The notes beneath the pieces are model-generated. The model made no database searches. It had not been told where the DNA came from and was given only the letters and a program-made list of their open reading frames with translations. The position numbers were made by a program, and so were the translations under genes. Below, in pieces: positions 51,405-60,290 of a stretch of 64,000 nucleotides of DNA. The DNA lies in assembly GCA_002412795.1 (NCBI GenBank), contig DHVS01000038.1, positions 71,076 through 135,075 of the forward strand, written 5' to 3'. Each line of letters opens with the position of its first letter. Position 1 is the first letter of the stretch. Origin of the DNA: a bacterium UBP2_UBA5202. Lineage in GTDB: Bacteria > Edwardsbacteria > AC1 > EtOH8.

Positions 51405-51947
51405 ATGGTGAAGAATATATTACTGTTGCTGGGGTTGATCATATTAATGGTTGACCCGGTAAAGGCCCAAGGCATAAGTATCGGCCCGCAGGCCGGCTAT
51501 TACAAGGCCCAGGATGCCGACCAGGGAGCCTGGATGGGCGGTGTAGCCTGCCGGTTGAAACTGACCCCGGTCCTGGGCGTCGAAGCGTCCATCAACTACC
51601 GGCAGGAAACATATGTGGATGAGCTCTTGACCGTGCGGAGCTGGCCGGTGATGGTGACAGGTTTGATCTACCCGCTGCCCGTCGTTTACGGCGCCATAGG
51701 GACCGGCTGGTACAACGTAACCTACGACTTTGACCAGAATCGGCTGCCGTTGTTCACAGACGAGACCACCCAGAAATTCGGCTGGCATTTTGGCGGCGGG
51801 GTGGAGCTGCCGGTGGTATCAACCATTAAATTGACCGGGGACATCCGCTACGTCTTTCTGAACTATGATTTCAAAGAAATACCCGGCAGCAGCGGCCTGA
51901 AAAGCAATTTTGCCGTCATCACAGTGGGTCTGCTCTTCGGCCTGTAA
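51405..51947 (+). CDS. Outer-membrane beta-barrel protein (OmpX/OmpW-like size)
   Basis: 180 aa, signal peptide about residues 1-22 (ending VKAQ), mature part of alternating strands from ISIGPQAGYYKAQDADQ to a final VGLLFGL strand. Small 8-strand barrel by length and pattern. AAAAGGAAA ribosome binding site. It has its own candidate promoter/operator upstream. Confidence 0.82.
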   Translation: MVKNILLLLGLIILMVDPVKAQGISIGPQAGYYKAQDADQGAWMGGVACRLKLTPVLGVEASINYRQETYVDELLTVRSWPVMVTGLIYPLPVVYGAIGTGWYNVTYDFDQNRLPLFTDETTQKFGWHFGGGVELPVVSTIKLTGDIRYVFLNYDFKEIPGSSGLKSNFAVITVGLLFGL

Positions 51948-52007
51948 TCAATCAATTGAAACCATTAAAGAACACAGCCCTTTAATCTGCGGCGAAAGGA
52001 GCCTGAT

Positions 52008-52163
52008 ATGATCTGGAGCATTTTTGCGATCCTGTTGGTTTTGTGGCTGTTCGCCTGGCTGATCGGGCATTTACTGGGCGGGGTAATGCATGTTTTGTTG
52101 GTAATCTCAATAGGCGTGATCCTGGTCGTCATGGTCACGGGCCACAAACAGCGAAGCACATAA
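52008..52163 (+). CDS. lmo0937-family mini membrane protein (second of three)
   Basis: 51 aa: MIWSIFAILLVLWLFAWLIG and HVLLVISIGVILVVMVTG helices with a basic tail (HKQRST). AAAGGAG lies 8 nt upstream. Paralogue of the proteins at 38544 and 56488, sharing the LWLxxxL and G-x-x-x-H-x-L-L-x-I pattern. Confidence 0.85.
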   Translation: MIWSIFAILLVLWLFAWLIGHLLGGVMHVLLVISIGVILVVMVTGHKQRST

Positions 52164-52190
52164 AGTAACTTTAACAAAGGAGAAATTAAT

Positions 52191-52436
52191 ATGAACAGAG
52201 ATCATGTTGCCGGTTTTGGCCTGGGCCTGCTGACCGGGGCAGTAGTTGGCGGAGTAATCGCCCTGCTCTATGCCCCGAAGTCGGGCAAAGTGACCAGGCA
52301 GCTGCTCAAGGACGCGGTCGAAGAAGTGGCGGACACGGTCAAAGAAACGGCCAGCGGGGTTGTGGATACGGTCAGGGAAGCAGCCTCCGAAGCCGGCCGT
52401 AAGGGCCACGTGGTTGCCCGGGCCGTAAAGCGATAA
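52191..52436 (+). CDS. YtxH-domain protein
   Basis: 81 aa. An N-terminal Gly-rich membrane helix (FGLGLLTGAVVGGVIALLYAP) ends in the YtxH signature P-K-S-G-K, followed by an amphipathic helix with repeated V-K-E/V-R-E and a basic end. YtxH proteins are stress-induced membrane proteins of unknown function. AAGGAGAAA ribosome binding site. Confidence 0.92.
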   Translation: MNRDHVAGFGLGLLTGAVVGGVIALLYAPKSGKVTRQLLKDAVEEVADTVKETASGVVDTVREAASEAGRKGHVVARAVKR

Positions 52437-52537
52437 AACCCCAAATACTTTGATCGTTCTGCCTGCAATGTCGTTGGCTTCGCAAAATGAGCGTTGAACA
52501 GCAATGACGGAACAAAGCAAAGAGTTAATGGGGATGA

Positions 52538-53578
52538 ATGAATAATCTTATGAAACGCACCGCCAGGGCGCCCGCTCTGTTGATGCTGGCCGGTTTCATA
52601 GTAGTGGTGGCGGGGATGAAGGCGGCCAGTTCTCTCCTGGTCCCTCTATTTCTGGCGGTATTCATTGCCGTCATTTGCACGCCGCCTTTTTTCTGGCTGC
52701 AACGCAAGGGGGTGCCGAAGTTCCTGTCGTTGGCTATCATTTTGGTTTCCATCCTGGCGGCGGGAGCGATGTTCGGCCTGTTGACGGTCCCTTCGATGAA
52801 TCAATTCCTGAGCAACCTTCCCGGTTATCAGGAAAAGTTGGCGTCCTACAGCGCCGCCTTAACAGACTGGCTGCAGGATAAGGGCGTCAACCTTTCGCAG
52901 CAGGAGGCGGGGGGCGGTGCCTTGAGTCCGGGGTGGGTGATGGGCCTGGCCGGGGATGTGTTTTCGGCCCTGAGCAGCGTTTTGGCAAACGCCATCCTGA
53001 TCCTGCTGACGGTGGTATTCATCCTGCTGGAAGCGGCAGAATTGCCGAAGAAAATGACGGCGGTCTATAAAAACCCGGAGACGTCGCTGTCGGTCATTGA
53101 AAAATTCAGCCATACGGCCAAACGCTACCTGATCATTCAAACCCTGATCAGCGCCGCCGGGGGCCTGCTGATCTGCCTCTGGCTGGTTATCCTAGGGGTC
53201 CCGTATCCGGTGCTCTGGGGGGTGCTGGCATTTATGCTGAACTATATACCGAATATCGGATCGATCTTTGCCGCGGTTCCGGTCACCCTGCTGGCCCTGG
53301 TTCAGCTGGGGGTGGGCACGGCCGTTTTAACCGCCCTGGGTTTTGTGGTCGTCTATATGATCTTGGGCAATTTTTTGCAGCCAAAACTGCTGGGCAAAGG
53401 CCTGAGTTTATCGACCCTGGTGGTGTTCCTTTCAATGGTCTTCTGGGGATGGATCCTGGGGCCGGTCGGCATGCTCCTCTCGGTGCCCCTGACAAGCCTG
53501 ATCAAGATTTTTTTGGAGAGCCACGAAGAGACCCGGGGGTTAGCCGTCATGCTGGGGTCCGGCGCCGGGATCAAATAG
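52538..53578 (+). CDS. AI-2E-type (PerM) membrane permease, first
   Basis: 346 aa, about seven to eight membrane helices. Family features: an N-terminal hydrophobic pair, a periplasmic loop (about residues 85-125), the later LGVPYPVLWGVLAFMLNYIPNIGSI (read in pieces) and a C-terminal LFLGxxLG-like end. The family includes AI-2 exporters and Na/H antiporters, so no autoinducer role should be assumed. Its partner of the same family follows. Confidence 0.93.
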   Translation: MNNLMKRTARAPALLMLAGFIVVVAGMKAASSLLVPLFLAVFIAVICTPPFFWLQRKGVPKFLSLAIILVSILAAGAMFGLLTVPSMNQFLSNLPGYQEKLASYSAALTDWLQDKGVNLSQQEAGGGALSPGWVMGLAGDVFSALSSVLANAILILLTVVFILLEAAELPKKMTAVYKNPETSLSVIEKFSHTAKRYLIIQTLISAAGGLLICLWLVILGVPYPVLWGVLAFMLNYIPNIGSIFAAVPVTLLALVQLGVGTAVLTALGFVVVYMILGNFLQPKLLGKGLSLSTLVVFLSMVFWGWILGPVGMLLSVPLTSLIKIFLESHEETRGLAVMLGSGAGIK

Positions 53579-53635
53579 GCCGGGTGGCCACTGCTAAGGG
53601 AAATGTAAGTTCTGAACAAAAGGAGGAAGTTAAAA

Positions 53636-54730
53636 TTGGACTCAGTCAACGCGCTGATAAAAAAACACTGGCAGCTGATCGTATTAATACTGGGGTTGAT
53701 TTTCGTTGTCCTGATGATCTGGGGATTGCGAAGCGTTCTGCTGCCGTTTATGGCCGGCGGCCTTCTGGCCTACCTGATCTTGCCGGTCATCCGGTGGGTG
53801 GAAAAACGTCTGCCCGGCGCGGGGAAGAAACCGAAGTTACAGCAGTTAAAACGGATCTCCCTTATAACGGTGTCCTACCTTCTATCCCTGGCGGTCATCA
53901 GCCTGGTATTGTTCTATACCATTACCGTGGGAGGAAAAGCCCTGGGGGCCCTGATCCAGGACGCTTCCCAGACCATCCCCAGCGGGTTGAACACGATAAA
54001 ACAATGGCTTAAATCCATCCCCATGCTGTCAGATCCGCTGATCCAGGAGACCATTGACGTTTACATGGCTAAAGCCGGTGCCGCCCTGCCCGATCTGCTT
54101 AAAGACTTTTTGACCCGGGGGCTGAAGATGTTTCAGACCTCGCTGGGAATGATCATGGGGTTTGCCAGCCTGCCCATATTCGTGTTCTTCATACTTAAAG
54201 ACTGGAGCAGTCTGCGTGACAAGTTTTATGCGGGGCTGCCGGATTGGGCCCGGACCCACACCAAAAACATAATTGTCATTCTCAACAAGGTGGTGGGACG
54301 TTATATCATCGGGCAGTTGCTGTTGGGGCTGGCGGTGGGCCTTTGTGCCTATGCCTTGCTGAGCATTCTGAGAATAGATTATGCCCTGCCGCTGGCCGTC
54401 TTTGCGGGACTCACGGAAATGGTTCCCCAGATCGGTCCCTGGCTGGGGGGCGGCCTGGGCATTCTGGTCACCCTGGCCACGGCCCCGGAAAAGGTGTTTT
54501 GGGTGGCTGTGGGATATTTGGCGATTCAATTGTTCGAGAACAACCTGCTGGTGCCCAGGATCCAGGGCCGGCAAATGGAGATCCATCCGGCATTAATATT
54601 AGTACTCTGTGTTTTGGGAGCGCATTTTGGCGGAATACTGGGTATTGTTTTGATACTGCCGCTTACCATGTCCGTGATGAAGATATTCAAATATTTGAGG
54701 GACAGCACGCTTGACGGGAGCATCAGTTAG
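53636..54730 (+). CDS. AI-2E-type (PerM) membrane permease, second
   Basis: 364 aa, about eight membrane helices, TTG start with AAAGGAGGAAG 6 nt upstream. It has a longer periplasmic region with an amphipathic stretch (SQTIPSGLNTIKQWLK) and the family C-terminus (LAVFAGLTEMVPQIGPWLGGG, then PLTMSVMKIF). Clearly diverged from the copy 57 nt upstream. Two adjacent members may form a heteromeric exporter. Confidence 0.93.
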   Translation: MDSVNALIKKHWQLIVLILGLIFVVLMIWGLRSVLLPFMAGGLLAYLILPVIRWVEKRLPGAGKKPKLQQLKRISLITVSYLLSLAVISLVLFYTITVGGKALGALIQDASQTIPSGLNTIKQWLKSIPMLSDPLIQETIDVYMAKAGAALPDLLKDFLTRGLKMFQTSLGMIMGFASLPIFVFFILKDWSSLRDKFYAGLPDWARTHTKNIIVILNKVVGRYIIGQLLLGLAVGLCAYALLSILRIDYALPLAVFAGLTEMVPQIGPWLGGGLGILVTLATAPEKVFWVAVGYLAIQLFENNLLVPRIQGRQMEIHPALILVLCVLGAHFGGILGIVLILPLTMSVMKIFKYLRDSTLDGSIS

Positions 54731-54823
54731 GAGCATCAGGCCCCGGTATTATCAGCAGGTATATCGCGGGCCTTCATGGGCGCTGAACAAAGCGGCGGGC
54801 AGCAAGGAAAAGGAAATAAGGCG

Positions 54824-55720
54824 ATGATTAACCAAATAAAGGGCTTATGCCTCAAACTGCTCAAAGCAAAAGACCGCCTGCTGAAAACGCCTTTCTGGCA
54901 TTTGATTGTGCTGACCGTAAAAGGATTAGACGATCATGACACTACCCAAAGAGCCGCCGGCGTAGCTTATTATGCAATTTTATCCGCCTTCCCATTGCTG
55001 CTGGGGTTGATTGCTGTATTTGGTTATTTCCTGCCTTCGTTGAATCTGCAGGAGGAACTTTTGATATTTGTCGGTAAAAATATGCCCGGAGCCACTGACT
55101 TCCTAAGGCTGAATATTGAAAATATTGTAAAGTTAAGGGGTACAGTGGGAGTGTTGAGCATAGTTCTCCTTTTTTGGAGCGCCAGCGGGATGTTCGGAGC
55201 AATAAGCCAGGCGGTCAATCGGGCCTGGGACAACCGCCGCGGCCGCCGTTTTTATATCGGAAAAGCCCATGAAGTGGGCATGGCATTGGGCACGGGCATC
55301 CTTTTTCTGTTTTCACTGGGAGCCAGCACCCTCATTTCAATATCAGGGGAAATATTTGACCTGCCGCCGTCATTTATCATATTAGTAGAGGCAGGTAGCA
55401 GGCTGACGGCGTTCCTGCTGTTACTGGCAGTATTTCTGCTGCTCTATAAGTACATTCCAAATGTCAAGACGCACTGGCGTTATGTTTGGCCGGGAGCATT
55501 GCTGGCCGCGATCCTCTTTGAAGTCGCCAGGACATTATTTATCCTTTACCTGGGGAAATACGCCAATTACCAACTGATCTATGGTTCCATCGCCTCAATA
55601 ATCATCCTGCTGGTCTGGATATACTACTCGGCCTTCATCATGATTTTGGGCGCAGAATTCACTTTCCAATACAGCCGTCTGCGCTGCCCGGCAGCCACGA
55701 CAAACTGCGAGGGCAAATAA
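54824..55720 (+). CDS. YihY/BrkB-family inner membrane protein
   Basis: 298 aa with six membrane helices. Conserved RAAGVAYYAILSAFPLLLGLIAVFG (in pieces, from about residue 42), the central WSASGMFGAISQAVNRAWD and the C-terminal YGSIASIIILLVWIYYSAFIMILGAEFTF are YihY/BrkB hallmarks. The ATG at 54824 is chosen for its AAGGAAATAAGG ribosome binding site; an upstream ATG at 54776 lacks one. Long mislabelled RNase BN; the real role is likely envelope transport. Confidence 0.93.
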   Translation: MINQIKGLCLKLLKAKDRLLKTPFWHLIVLTVKGLDDHDTTQRAAGVAYYAILSAFPLLLGLIAVFGYFLPSLNLQEELLIFVGKNMPGATDFLRLNIENIVKLRGTVGVLSIVLLFWSASGMFGAISQAVNRAWDNRRGRRFYIGKAHEVGMALGTGILFLFSLGASTLISISGEIFDLPPSFIILVEAGSRLTAFLLLLAVFLLLYKYIPNVKTHWRYVWPGALLAAILFEVARTLFILYLGKYANYQLIYGSIASIIILLVWIYYSAFIMILGAEFTFQYSRLRCPAATTNCEGK

Positions 55721-55774
55721 AACACAGGTCGCTATGATTATAAAATATATCAAAACAATACAAGGAGGAAAATT

Positions 55775-56356
55775 ATGAAAACCCTCAATTCTAAAACCGT
55801 GAACAGGATTATTTGCACCTTGCTTGTTTTCCTTTTTATTGGAACTGCTGCCTGGCTACAGGCTCAGCAGGAAAAGTCCGGGGAAAAGGATAAAAAACCA
55901 AAACAAGGGCAGCAGGATAAAGTTCAGAAGGATAAGCAAAAACAAAGTCAACAACAGGTCAAGCGGCTGTCACAGCAGGGGAAACGTGTGCAGCCCAGTG
56001 AAAAACGGGACGTTTGGCAACAACATCGGGCCCGCAGCTGGCAGGCCGAGCACCGCACCTGGAAGCAACGCGGCGGCTACGACGGTTACCGGATCCCCCA
56101 AAACCATTACCGCAGGTACTTTGGCCGGGATCACAGGTTCCGCATCTACCGCCGTGCTTTGGTAATGTACGAAGGATATCCCTGCTTTCAATATAACGGT
56201 TATTGGTTCAGTCTGGTCGATCCGTGGCCGGAATACTGGTCGGACAATTGGTACGAAAAGGACGATGTTTATATTATCTATTCCGACGATGGGTATTACC
56301 TTTATAACCGAAGGCATCCTGACGTTGGAATTACTATCAGCGTATTTATGAACTAA
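55775..56356 (+). CDS. Exported Lys/Gln-rich protein with aromatic C-terminal domain
   Basis: 193 aa. Signal peptide about residues 1-29 (ending WLQAQ). A Lys/Gln/Glu/Arg-rich disordered part (about 30-90) is followed by a compact Tyr/Trp-rich domain (about 110-193, YRRYFGRDHRFRIYR, WPEYWSDNWYEKDDVYIIY). The latter resembles RcnB/DUF6515-like periplasmic domains. AAGGAGG before the ATG. Periplasmic; function unknown. Confidence 0.78.
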   Translation: MKTLNSKTVNRIICTLLVFLFIGTAAWLQAQQEKSGEKDKKPKQGQQDKVQKDKQKQSQQQVKRLSQQGKRVQPSEKRDVWQQHRARSWQAEHRTWKQRGGYDGYRIPQNHYRRYFGRDHRFRIYRRALVMYEGYPCFQYNGYWFSLVDPWPEYWSDNWYEKDDVYIIYSDDGYYLYNRRHPDVGITISVFMN

Positions 56357-56487
56357 ACCTCCATCTAAGCGTGTGCTTAATCGGGACAGGGCGGTGGTCA
56401 TGGAGGCCGTTGACAGAAATGTAATCGTAAAAATAGGGCGAAAATGCCCCACCGCATGGTCTAAAAATAAATGAAAGGAGAATAGTA

Positions 56488-56634
56488 ATGATCTATACTA
56501 TTGCCGTTATTCTGGTGATCCTTTGGCTTTTGGGGTACCTGGCTTTCAATATGGGAAATTTGATCCACATTCTACTGATCATTGCCGTCGTCGTCGTCCT
56601 GTTGAGGGTCATTCGAGGGCGAAAGCCCCTGTAG
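56488..56634 (+). CDS. lmo0937-family mini membrane protein (third of three)
   Basis: 48 aa: MIYTIAVILVILWLLGYLAF and IHILLIIAVVVVLLRVIRG. Its end is almost the same as that of the protein at 38544 (IHILL.IAV...LLR.IRG), so these two are closest. AAAGGAGAA upstream. The gene is read in a different frame from a long spurious open frame that runs into the OmpA-like lipoprotein. Confidence 0.85.
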   Translation: MIYTIAVILVILWLLGYLAFNMGNLIHILLIIAVVVVLLRVIRGRKPL

Positions 56635-56852
56635 GAATTCAGGACCTGGCAGCGTCGAACTCATTCGGAAAGAAAGGAGACGATTTTAAAGACAGAAGAA
56701 AGGCTGGCAGACAAAATATTACCGGGGTCACGGCCCATGTCCCGGTGATTATTCTCCCGAGTAGGGATAGTCTGGGTCCAATTAACCGGACCGGCAAAAC
56801 CCGGTTCATCATTTCAATCAACATTTATACCGCAGGTAGGAAAGAGTATACC

Positions 56853-57527
56853 ATGAAAAACAAAATGACAATTGTCTCCACAATAGTGCTTTGCGCTTCC
56901 ATTGCAGTGATGACGGGGTGCGGACTCAGTAACGCGCTGAAGGGCGGGGGTATCGGCGCCGGAGCCGGAGGAGTGGCCGGCGGGGTCATCGGCCACCATT
57001 ACGGAAACACCGCCCTGGGCGCTATCATCGGGGCGGCAGTCGGCGGAACGACCGGGGCGCTGATCGGGCGCCATATGGACAAACAGGCGGAAGAAATGAG
57101 GCAGGACATCAAGAATGCAAAGATCGAGCGGGTAGGCGAGGGGATCAAGATAACATTTGACTCCGGGATCCTGTTCGAAATAAATTCTTCGGAGCTTCAG
57201 TCCGTGGCAAAGGGGAACATCGAAAGCCTGGCTAAGATACTCAACAAATATCCGGACACCAACATTCTGATTGAAGGGGATACCGACAACACCGGCTCTG
57301 AAGAATACAACCAAAAGCTGTCAGAACGACGGGCTCAGGCGGTGGCCGATTATCAAAAGCGTCTGGGCGTGGCTGGTTCCAGGATTTCCACCGTAGGTCT
57401 CGGGGAGCTTAACCCCATCGCTTCAAACGATTCGGAATATGGCCGGGAGCAAAACCGCCGGGTGGAAGTCGCCATATTTGCCAACGACAAATTAAAGAAC
57501 GCAGCCGAGGACGGCAAACTTAACTGA
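56853..57527 (+). CDS. OmpA-family lipoprotein (YiaD-like)
   Basis: 224 aa. A lipoprotein signal with Cys near residue 21 (VMTGCG) is followed by a Gly-rich glycine-zipper region (about residues 28-70), a linker and a C-terminal OmpA domain (about 95-215) with GDTDNTGSEEYN and NRRVEVAIF. AGGAAAGAG upstream. The long in-frame upstream extension is rejected because it overlaps the third mini membrane gene. A peptidoglycan-binding outer-membrane lipoprotein, likely envelope support under stress. Confidence 0.92.
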   Translation: MKNKMTIVSTIVLCASIAVMTGCGLSNALKGGGIGAGAGGVAGGVIGHHYGNTALGAIIGAAVGGTTGALIGRHMDKQAEEMRQDIKNAKIERVGEGIKITFDSGILFEINSSELQSVAKGNIESLAKILNKYPDTNILIEGDTDNTGSEEYNQKLSERRAQAVADYQKRLGVAGSRISTVGLGELNPIASNDSEYGREQNRRVEVAIFANDKLKNAAEDGKLN

Positions 57528-57573
57528 CTCGTCCCCGAACCAAAATAATTAAATATCGCAAGGAGAAACTGCC

Positions 57574-58008
57574 ATGAAAACAAGAACCATCCTCGGAACG
57601 ATCGTCGCCCTGTTGGTCCTGGGGCAAACGGGTTATGCGGCGGCAAATGACGGCATTCTCAAGTATTTTAACAATACCGCCGGAAAAGTGAAAGCAACGA
57701 GCGACCCGGCGCAAAAGCGTGAAATACTTAACAAGTCATTGCAAAACATGACCATAGTGCTGGACAAAGTGCAAAACATGCCCCTGGTTTCAAAAGATGA
57801 TCGGGCCGGCATCAACCAGATCAAAACAAACCTTCAAGAGAAACAAAACGAGCTGGCGGGCACCAACGGTTATGATCGGGTGCTTGACGCCCAACTCAAC
57901 GACTTTTCCGATTATGTGGTGCAGGATATGGAGCAGGCTCCAGAAACGATAACCATCAGCGTGGTCACGCTGCTCCTGATCGTTCTGATTTTGGTTATCC
58001 TATTTTAA
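57574..58008 (+). CDS. Exported helical protein with C-terminal membrane anchor
   Basis: 144 aa: signal peptide about residues 1-22 (GYAAA), helical middle with conserved-looking NTAGKVKATSDPAQKREILN and LQNMTIVLDKV, and a C-terminal membrane helix (TISVVTLLLIVLILVILF). The function is unknown; such proteins recur with OmpA lipoproteins in stress clusters. AAGGAGAAA ribosome binding site. Confidence 0.75.
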   Translation: MKTRTILGTIVALLVLGQTGYAAANDGILKYFNNTAGKVKATSDPAQKREILNKSLQNMTIVLDKVQNMPLVSKDDRAGINQIKTNLQEKQNELAGTNGYDRVLDAQLNDFSDYVVQDMEQAPETITISVVTLLLIVLILVILF

Positions 58009-58045
58009 CGGCCTCCCTGCCCAGCGAACATTAATCGGCGGCATC

Positions 58046-59176
58046 ATGCAAAAAACGCCTTACATATCTTTCACTAGTGCCACGCGGCCATTCCAGATGC
58101 TGTTCAAGTATTTCGGTTGTGTGGCGCTTGGATTGATTCTTGTTTCCTGCGGCTCCCTGCCACCCGCCCGGCGCAAAATAATGATGCCGGATGAGACCTC
58201 CCAGCCGATACGACACTCAATGACATTCATAATCCACGGTGACGGGGACTACCTTTATCATGATGCCAGCGGCAATGCTTACAGGGCAGACCAGGAAGCT
58301 TTGGCCGGGGCAAGGAAGGTGGCGGAGCAAAACAGTCAGGCAGAGGTGTTCATCTTTCATCAAAGGCCAAGGCGGCACATCCTGCTCTTTTTCCCCCTCC
58401 GCGACGGTACAGTTTATCACTACCGGAATGGACGGCTGCTGGACAAGGAACCGTATTGGCGAACCCAGAAAAAGTCCCGCTTCGAACCGGAAGTGGCCAT
58501 TTATAATCGTTTGAGTGCCGGGGAACAATTGCCGTCAAAGAGGATTTTCCTGTATTTTGGCCATCAGATCCCGGAATTCGGGGGAGCGGGCTATGATCAC
58601 TCATCCCCGGACCGGATTTTCACTGTGGCTGGGTTGGCAGAGGGATTGAATCAAATGAAACCGATTTCCGCGGTGTTCGATTTGATAGTGCTATCCACCT
58701 GTTTCAACGGGACACCTTCCACCGTTTCCGCCCTGGGTCCATTTGCCCGGTACATCATAGCTTCTCCCGGAAATCTTCACCGCTCATATTATGACCTGCA
58801 TTCCCTTGAAAAACTGGAGGCCGGATTGGCAGACGGCGACATGTCTGTTTTTGCTAAAAACTTTGCCCAACAAGCTTTTGAGAGGCTGGCCAAAGACATC
58901 CAGACAGAGATCTCTATTTCGGTATACGAGGTGGAGCGCACCCGGAAGTACCTGAACTCTGTCAGCAGCGGGTATGAACAGTCTTTGACTGAAGTAATGG
59001 CAAAGAAAACTGGATCTTTGGAATACTGTGATTGCTCGGAAGATTCAGCCTATGCGAGGCCGGGGATGAGTGAGGGGGTGGATGTTTTCTACCGTCCGCC
59101 GCGCTTTGGGCGTTTAAAAAATAAACAGAGCCATTCCGGCTGGGGATGCTGGAGCCCGCCGAAGCAATCTCCGTGA
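58046..59176 (+). CDS. Lipoprotein with possible clostripain/caspase-like fold
   Basis: 376 aa. A lipoprotein signal with Cys at about residue 32 (LILVSCGS). The region from about residue 55 has the rhythm of a caspase-like hydrolase: strand FIIHGDGDYLYH, strand AEVFIFHQRP, strand KRIFLYFGHQIPEFGG with a His, then DLIVLSTCFNG with a Cys, the dyad order of clan CD peptidases (C11/C25). The Cys sits in the right place at a strand end. A C-terminal part ends with a Cys-containing segment. The assignment is by pattern only; it may be inactive. Confidence 0.55.
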   Translation: MQKTPYISFTSATRPFQMLFKYFGCVALGLILVSCGSLPPARRKIMMPDETSQPIRHSMTFIIHGDGDYLYHDASGNAYRADQEALAGARKVAEQNSQAEVFIFHQRPRRHILLFFPLRDGTVYHYRNGRLLDKEPYWRTQKKSRFEPEVAIYNRLSAGEQLPSKRIFLYFGHQIPEFGGAGYDHSSPDRIFTVAGLAEGLNQMKPISAVFDLIVLSTCFNGTPSTVSALGPFARYIIASPGNLHRSYYDLHSLEKLEAGLADGDMSVFAKNFAQQAFERLAKDIQTEISISVYEVERTRKYLNSVSSGYEQSLTEVMAKKTGSLEYCDCSEDSAYARPGMSEGVDVFYRPPRFGRLKNKQSHSGWGCWSPPKQSP

Positions 59177-59309
59177 CCAGTAATGGCAACAAGTAAACTG
59201 GCGCACCAGTTGTTTAACCACCAGCACCACCCGCAGAAAACCCGGGGACATCTTGCCCAGGGAAACATTCCGTAATAAAGACGGCCGCCCATAGCTACAG
59301 GGAGAAAAC

Positions 59310-60290
59310 GTGAAAGCCAAACTGATTTTCAACCCTGCTGCCGGTAATCCAAGTGAATCTGCAGCACAACTGGTGGAACTGCTGTGCCTTTTGCAGAAAC
59401 AGCAGATCCAAACGGAAGTGACAGTGGTACAGCCGAAACAGGACCTGCGGTTATTGGCGCGCAGCGCTGTCCGGGAGGGGGTAAAAATGGTGATCGTTTC
59501 CGGCGGCGACGGTACCATTGAAAATATAGCGCTGGGGCTGGTCGGCACCCGGACCACGCTGGGCATCATTCCCACCGGCACCCGCAACAATCTGGCCCGC
59601 AGCCTGGGCATCCCGATCGATAACATTGGCGCTGCCGCCGCACTGCTGCGGAAAGGACGCCGGATCGAAATAGACGTGGGGCGGGTACTCCACCGCAAAA
59701 GAAGCCGCGGCTTTCTGGAAGCCGCCGCCATCGGCCTGTCTTCGGCCTTATATCCTTCATCCGACGACATCCAGCACGGCGAACTGGGAAAGATAGCCGG
59801 GTTCATCAAAACCCTGGTATCGGCGGAGCCATCCGAGATCAGATTATGGGTGGGCCGCCGCCGCAAAGAGGTGGTCACCCACGCCCACATGGCGATCGTC
59901 GCCAATATGCCTTTCCTGGGCGCAAATTATCAGATAGCACCGGACGTGATATTTGATGACCGCTACCTTGACGTATTTGTCTATTCCGACCTGAATAAGC
60001 GCGAGCTGATCGGCCAAGTGCTGCAGTCTTCCTCTGCCTTACCCGATACCCGCATCCAGCGGTTTCGCGCTAAAAAAGTGGTGATAAAGACCAAACCGGC
60101 CATGCCGGTAATGGCGGACGGGGTTCTGCTGGGCGACGGTTCTGTGACCATAATGCTGCACCCCCAGCGGCTGAGGGTAATGGCTGGTCCCAAGGCATTG
60201 TGGCGCCGCCGCCGTTCCCGGCAGAGGTTGGCCAGGGAGCAGCGTGAAAATACAGATAGTGACCGCGGGGAGATGTCTGATGGCCAGTGA
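59310..60290 (+). CDS. Diacylglycerol kinase-family lipid kinase
   Basis: 326-aa DagK/YegS-type kinase. The N-terminal MKAKLIFNPAAGNP phosphate loop, GGDGTIENIALGL (about residues 67-79) and IIPTGTRNNLARSLGIP (about 89-105) are the nucleotide and lipid sites; VMADGV is the late conserved motif. It would phosphorylate diacylglycerol or a related lipid. It overlaps the PAP2 gene downstream, a phosphatase of the same lipid class. Confidence 0.93.
   Translation: MKAKLIFNPAAGNPSESAAQLVELLCLLQKQQIQTEVTVVQPKQDLRLLARSAVREGVKMVIVSGGDGTIENIALGLVGTRTTLGIIPTGTRNNLARSLGIPIDNIGAAAALLRKGRRIEIDVGRVLHRKRSRGFLEAAAIGLSSALYPSSDDIQHGELGKIAGFIKTLVSAEPSEIRLWVGRRRKEVVTHAHMAIVANMPFLGANYQIAPDVIFDDRYLDVFVYSDLNKRELIGQVLQSSSALPDTRIQRFRAKKVVIKTKPAMPVMADGVLLGDGSVTIMLHPQRLRVMAGPKALWRRRRSRQRLAREQRENTDSDRGEMSDGQ

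Noticed and set aside
53449..54012. 187-aa frame spanning two permease genes
   Set aside because: Out of frame with two clear AI-2E-type membrane proteins; rich in Arg/Gly/Pro shadow codons.
52538..54730. Quorum-sensing AI-2 export function
   Set aside because: The family name does not prove the substrate; no luxS or lsr gene is in the window.
56523..56852. 110-residue N-terminal extension of the OmpA-like lipoprotein
   Set aside because: It overlaps the third mini membrane gene in another frame and would hide a perfect lipoprotein signal that begins at 56853.
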